A stretch of DNA of 9,131 nucleotides, taken from positions 1 to 9,131 of the forward strand of contig CANISN010000048.1 in assembly GCA_947470165.1 (NCBI GenBank), given 5' to 3'. Source of the stretch: Burkholderiaceae bacterium. Its GTDB lineage: Bacteria; Pseudomonadota; Gammaproteobacteria; Burkholderiales; Burkholderiaceae. The notes under the pieces are model-generated. The model was not told the DNA's origin. It did no database searches and was given only the letters and a program-made list of their open reading frames with translations. Below, piece after piece: positions 6,840-9,131 of the stretch. The position numbers and the translations under genes were made by a program. Position 1 is the stretch's first letter. The number at the start of each line of letters is the position of its first letter.

Positions 6840-7419
6840 AGTAGCGCTCAAAAAACTAGGAGTATTTCTAGGTTTTGTATTTCTACTTTCTGCCTGTAGT
6901 CCCAAGTTGGATTGGCGGACTGTGCAGTCTCCTCAAGAAGGCTATAGCGCTCAATTCCCTGGTAAGCCTGAAAAGATTGAGCGGCGCTTAGCATATCAAA
7001 ATCAAGAGATACCTCAAACTTTAGAGGCAGTAAAAATTGATAATGATATTTATTCGGTGAGCACTATTCACTTGGGTAAAGATCAAGTGATGCTTGCGCC
7101 AAAATTATTAAAGCAACTGCAAGGCAATCTGCTAAGTAGAGCAGGTGTTAATGCAAATACAGTCATCAGTGCAGATGCTTTTTATCAATCAGCTAATCGG
7201 CAACGCGCAGCAACTAAAGATTATTTTCTAGAATTTAAATCTACTGGCGTAGTAGACCAGTCAATGCGCGTACGTTGGATCACAAGAATTACACCAGATA
7301 ATGGTGCCTTTATTTATCAACTTTCGGTTTTGCATACTACGCCAGCACGGGTAGATGCAAAAAAGTTTTTCTCAGAAGAGGCGTATTCAAACTTCTTTGA
7401 TGAGTTTCATCCTGAGTAA
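6820..7419 (+). CDS. Uncharacterised lipoprotein
   Basis: About 199 residues, function not recognised. The N-terminus is a lipoprotein signal: basic residues (KVALKK), a hydrophobic stretch ([10 protein letters not shown]) and the lipobox LSAC, with the lipidated cysteine at residue 26 (codon 6895-6897). The mature part begins [20 protein letters not shown], followed by [10 protein letters not shown], and ends [10 protein letters not shown]. It looks like one soluble periplasmic domain with no catalytic motif I can identify. Serine follows the cysteine, so outer-membrane sorting is expected by the +2 rule (inference). The start is uncertain: ATG 6820 overlaps lipA by 20 bases but has only a badly spaced AGG, while an in-frame TTG at 6832 has GGAG at six bases and overlaps lipA by eight. 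Both keep the signal peptide. It is the last gene of the lip unit and convergent with ubiK. Confidence 0.82.
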   Translation: MERVLSKVALKKLGVFLGFVFLLSACSPKLDWRTVQSPQEGYSAQFPGKPEKIERRLAYQNQEIPQTLEAVKIDNDIYSVSTIHLGKDQVMLAPKLLKQLQGNLLSRAGVNANTVISADAFYQSANRQRAATKDYFLEFKSTGVVDQSMRVRWITRITPDNGAFIYQLSVLHTTPARVDAKKFFSEEAYSNFFDEFHPE

Positions 7420-7448
7420 TTTCGCACGAATAAATTCAAAAATTCTGA

Positions 7449-7718
7449 TTAAGACTTTTCTAGCGTGGCGACTTTAGCTTCAAGAGCCTCCAGTTTTTCT
7501 CTGGTCTTGGCCAACACCTTAGATTGCAGTTCAAACTCTTCGCGTGTCACTAAGTCCATCTTCTGAAATCCTTGATTCATCATGGCGCGCACATTCTTTT
7601 CAATTTCTTGCGCAGGTGAATTGCGTATGGCATCACCAACCTTATTTTGCATATCGCTAGCAATACGTTGAATTTGTTCAAGGATTTCGCCTGGTTTTTG
7701 CATGATGCTGGCCGCCAT
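7449..7718 (-). CDS. ubiK: Ubiquinone biosynthesis accessory factor (BMFP/YqiC family)
   Basis: An 89-residue coiled-coil protein of the UbiK (YqiC, BMFP-domain) family. In characterised bacteria it supports aerobic ubiquinone synthesis together with UbiJ. The N-terminal amphipathic part (PGEILEQIQRIASDMQNKVGDAI) and the central EIEKNVRAMMNQGFQKMDLVTREEFELQSKVL carry the conserved family pattern. The rest is a heptad-rich helix (KTREKLEALEAKVATLEK), predicted to form a trimeric coiled coil in relatives. The ATG at 7718 has no strong ribosome site; Met6 at 7703 is an alternative and lacks one as well. The 29-base gap to the convergent lipoprotein gene is AT-rich, with no clear hairpin terminator. 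Confidence 0.9.
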   Translation of the reverse strand: MAASIMQKPGEILEQIQRIASDMQNKVGDAIRNSPAQEIEKNVRAMMNQGFQKMDLVTREEFELQSKVLAKTREKLEALEAKVATLEKS

Positions 7719-7962
7719 TCTGTTGAAAGTTGCTTAAAAGACACAGTAAACATTTTAAGTTGTATAGCCAAAAACCTGCAGAAACAGGCGAAAATTGAGA
7801 AATTACACCAAAATGTACTGAAATGGTGCATACCTAAGCACTAATAAAGGGAGTTTGCCTTATTTAGGGGAATTGTGACAAATATCTGAATGCCCCGTGA
7901 TTCATGATCAATCCATGCAATAAAGCATTTATCCTTTTTTCATAATTACTAAGGAGTTTTAT
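7719..7962. other. ubiK/porin divergent intergenic region
   Basis: These 244 bases hold no gene I can support. They contain the NtrC-like site at 7814-7830 and a purine-rich AAGGAG ribosome site for the porin at 7951-7956. Several weak -10-like hexamers are present but none has a matching -35. No GG-N10-GC sigma-54 promoter core could be found on either strand. Confidence 0.7.
7814..7830 (+). promoter_or_regulatory. Putative NtrC binding site upstream of porin-glnK
   Basis: TGTACTGAAATGGTGCA matches the classical NtrC palindrome (TGCACCA-WWW-TGGTGCA) at 14 of 17 positions, with a perfect right half. Just upstream, TACACCA at 7804-7810 is a near-perfect left half-site, so TGTACTG (7814-7820) could pair with either flank as two overlapping degenerate palindromes. 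The site ends 132 bases before the porin ATG, and the downstream glnK is a classic nitrogen-regulated gene. The match to the consensus is by eye and the function is inferred. Confidence 0.5.
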
Positions 7963-8853
7963 ATGAAAACGATTCAAAAGACAGCTATAGCTTTAGCAGC
8001 ATCTGGCCTATTCGCAACAGCAGCATTTGCACAAACAGCACCTGCAGCTCCAGAAGTAAGTCCAATTACAGCGAACGTGACAGTGACTAATGACTATCGT
8101 TACCGCGGTATGACTCAGTCAAATTATAAGCCTGCCATTCAGGGTGGCTTTGATTACGCTCATGAAAGTGGTTTCTACCTAGGCAACTGGAATAGCTCTA
8201 TTAGCTGGATTAGTGATGGCAATGGAACTGGTACCAATACTTATGGCAGTACAGTTTCTGCACCAGTTGAAATGGATTTTTACGCAGGTTTTAAGAAAGA
8301 ATTGATTGGAGCAGGCTTTGCTTCTGATATTGGAATTTTGCAGTACTACTATCCAACTTCTGGATTAAAGACGAAACAACAAATCCTTTCAAACTGTAGT
8401 GGCGCAGATAGAAATGGTTGCGGCACTGTTCCAAATACAACCGAGGCTTATATTGCACAAAACTTTACTTTTGGCTCCATTAGCGGCTTTGCAAAAGTTT
8501 CTTATGCCCTTTCAGATCTTTTCGGAATTTATAACAGCAAAGGCTCTTACTATCCTGACTTAACGGCCAACTATGACACTGGTGTATTTGGTTTGACAAT
8601 TAATGGTCATGTGGGCTACCAAAAAGTAACTAATACACAAACTGTTAGTGGTCGTCAGTTCAACTTTAGCTATGCCGATTGGAAGCTAGGAGTAACTAAA
8701 GATTTTGGCGGCGGTCTATCTGGTTCTTTGGCTTATGTCGGCACCAGTCAACCCAAAGCTAACGGAAATTATCTTTGGTATAGCCCAGATAATGCAACAA
8801 CAAAATCGATGGGTAAAGCTGGTGGATTAGTTGCACTTACCAAAACTTTCTAA
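7963..8853 (+). CDS. TorF family putative outer-membrane porin
   Basis: A 296-residue beta-barrel protein of the TorF/TIGR02001 porin type. A clear signal peptide ends AFA-QT (cleavage after residue 23), followed by a short Pro/Ala-rich linker. The mature start, ITANVTVTNDYRYRGMTQSNYKPAIQGGFDY, split across strands 1 and 2, is the family signature. Alternating aromatic and small residues and the C-terminal LVALTKTF, ending in Phe, fit an outer-membrane barrel. Cys145 and Cys153 flank a polar stretch (SGADRNG) that looks like a surface loop and may form a disulfide. The ATG has a strong ribosome site, AAGGAG, at six bases. glnK follows after 25 bases, so the two are probably cotranscribed. The neighbourhood suggests passage of ammonium or small nitrogen compounds, but the substrate is not shown by the sequence. 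Confidence 0.88.
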   Translation: MKTIQKTAIALAASGLFATAAFAQTAPAAPEVSPITANVTVTNDYRYRGMTQSNYKPAIQGGFDYAHESGFYLGNWNSSISWISDGNGTGTNTYGSTVSAPVEMDFYAGFKKELIGAGFASDIGILQYYYPTSGLKTKQQILSNCSGADRNGCGTVPNTTEAYIAQNFTFGSISGFAKVSYALSDLFGIYNSKGSYYPDLTANYDTGVFGLTINGHVGYQKVTNTQTVSGRQFNFSYADWKLGVTKDFGGGLSGSLAYVGTSQPKANGNYLWYSPDNATTKSMGKAGGLVALTKTF

Positions 8854-8866
8854 TTCTTTCCTCTGA

Positions 8867-9131
<265 letters not shown>

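Noticed and set aside
7775..7788. CCTG/CAGG inverted repeat followed on the minus strand by a T-run
   Set aside because: The four-pair stem is weak, and no minus-strand gene upstream would need a terminator here.
7825..7839. Possible sigma-54 core: GG at 7825-7826 and GC at 7838-7839
   Set aside because: The spacing is 11 bases instead of the invariant 10, and the element would lie inside the NtrC-like site, too far from and badly placed for the porin start.
7833..7868. Imperfect stem CCTAA/TTAGG with inner AAGG/CCTT in the porin leader
   Set aside because: The pairing is interrupted and asymmetric in AT-rich DNA; I cannot separate it from chance or match it to a known riboswitch.
7941..7946. 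CATAAT as a -10 box for the porin
   Set aside because: There is no -35 at 16-18 bases, and the predicted start would fall within the AAGGAG ribosome site, cutting it.

Overview
The window looks like a chromosomal segment of a betaproteobacterium in the Burkholderiaceae, most likely Polynucleobacter or a close relative. This is inferred from the moderate GC content, the character of the encoded proteins and the gene neighbourhoods (birA-coaX, DUF493-lipB-lipA, TorF-type porin-glnK). No sequence search was run. I see housekeeping and nutrient-response genes, packed tightly with short gaps. There is no mobile element, CRISPR array, tRNA or rRNA, and no defence or secondary-metabolite system.

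Left part (1-2709). A secreted glutathione-peroxidase-like thiol peroxidase runs off the left edge on the minus strand. It is divergent from rfaE2 (hldE C-terminal type), which makes ADP-heptose for lipopolysaccharide core. Convergent to rfaE2 is a minus-strand pair, birA then coaX, coupled by an ATGA stop/start overlap. These provide biotin attachment and the first step of coenzyme A synthesis.

Middle part (2710-7419). A run of seven plus-strand genes with gaps of 28 bases or less, or overlaps, probably forms one transcription unit: a VanZ-family membrane protein, a thioredoxin-like [2Fe-2S] ferredoxin, an alpha/beta hydrolase, a DUF493 (YbeD-like) protein, lipB, lipA and a small uncharacterised lipoprotein. 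Its recognisable core is de novo protein lipoylation: LipB moves octanoate to target domains and LipA inserts the two sulfurs. The roles of the VanZ protein, hydrolase and lipoprotein are unknown.

Right part (7420-9131). ubiK (ubiquinone biosynthesis accessory factor) lies on the minus strand. After a 244-base divergent intergenic region come a TorF-family outer-membrane porin and glnK (P-II nitrogen regulator, cut by the right edge). The intergenic region holds a 17-mer that closely resembles an NtrC binding site, which fits nitrogen control of the porin-glnK unit.

The signals most worth checking are regulatory. Three genes (rfaE2, birA, vanZ) have a -10-like hexamer exactly six bases before their ATG, suggesting leaderless mRNAs. 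There is a perfect 12-bp inverted repeat inside the first codons of birA, a perfect 9-bp tandem duplication in the 46-base birA/vanZ promoter region, and the NtrC-like site with no visible sigma-54 promoter. I found no convincing novel multi-gene system.
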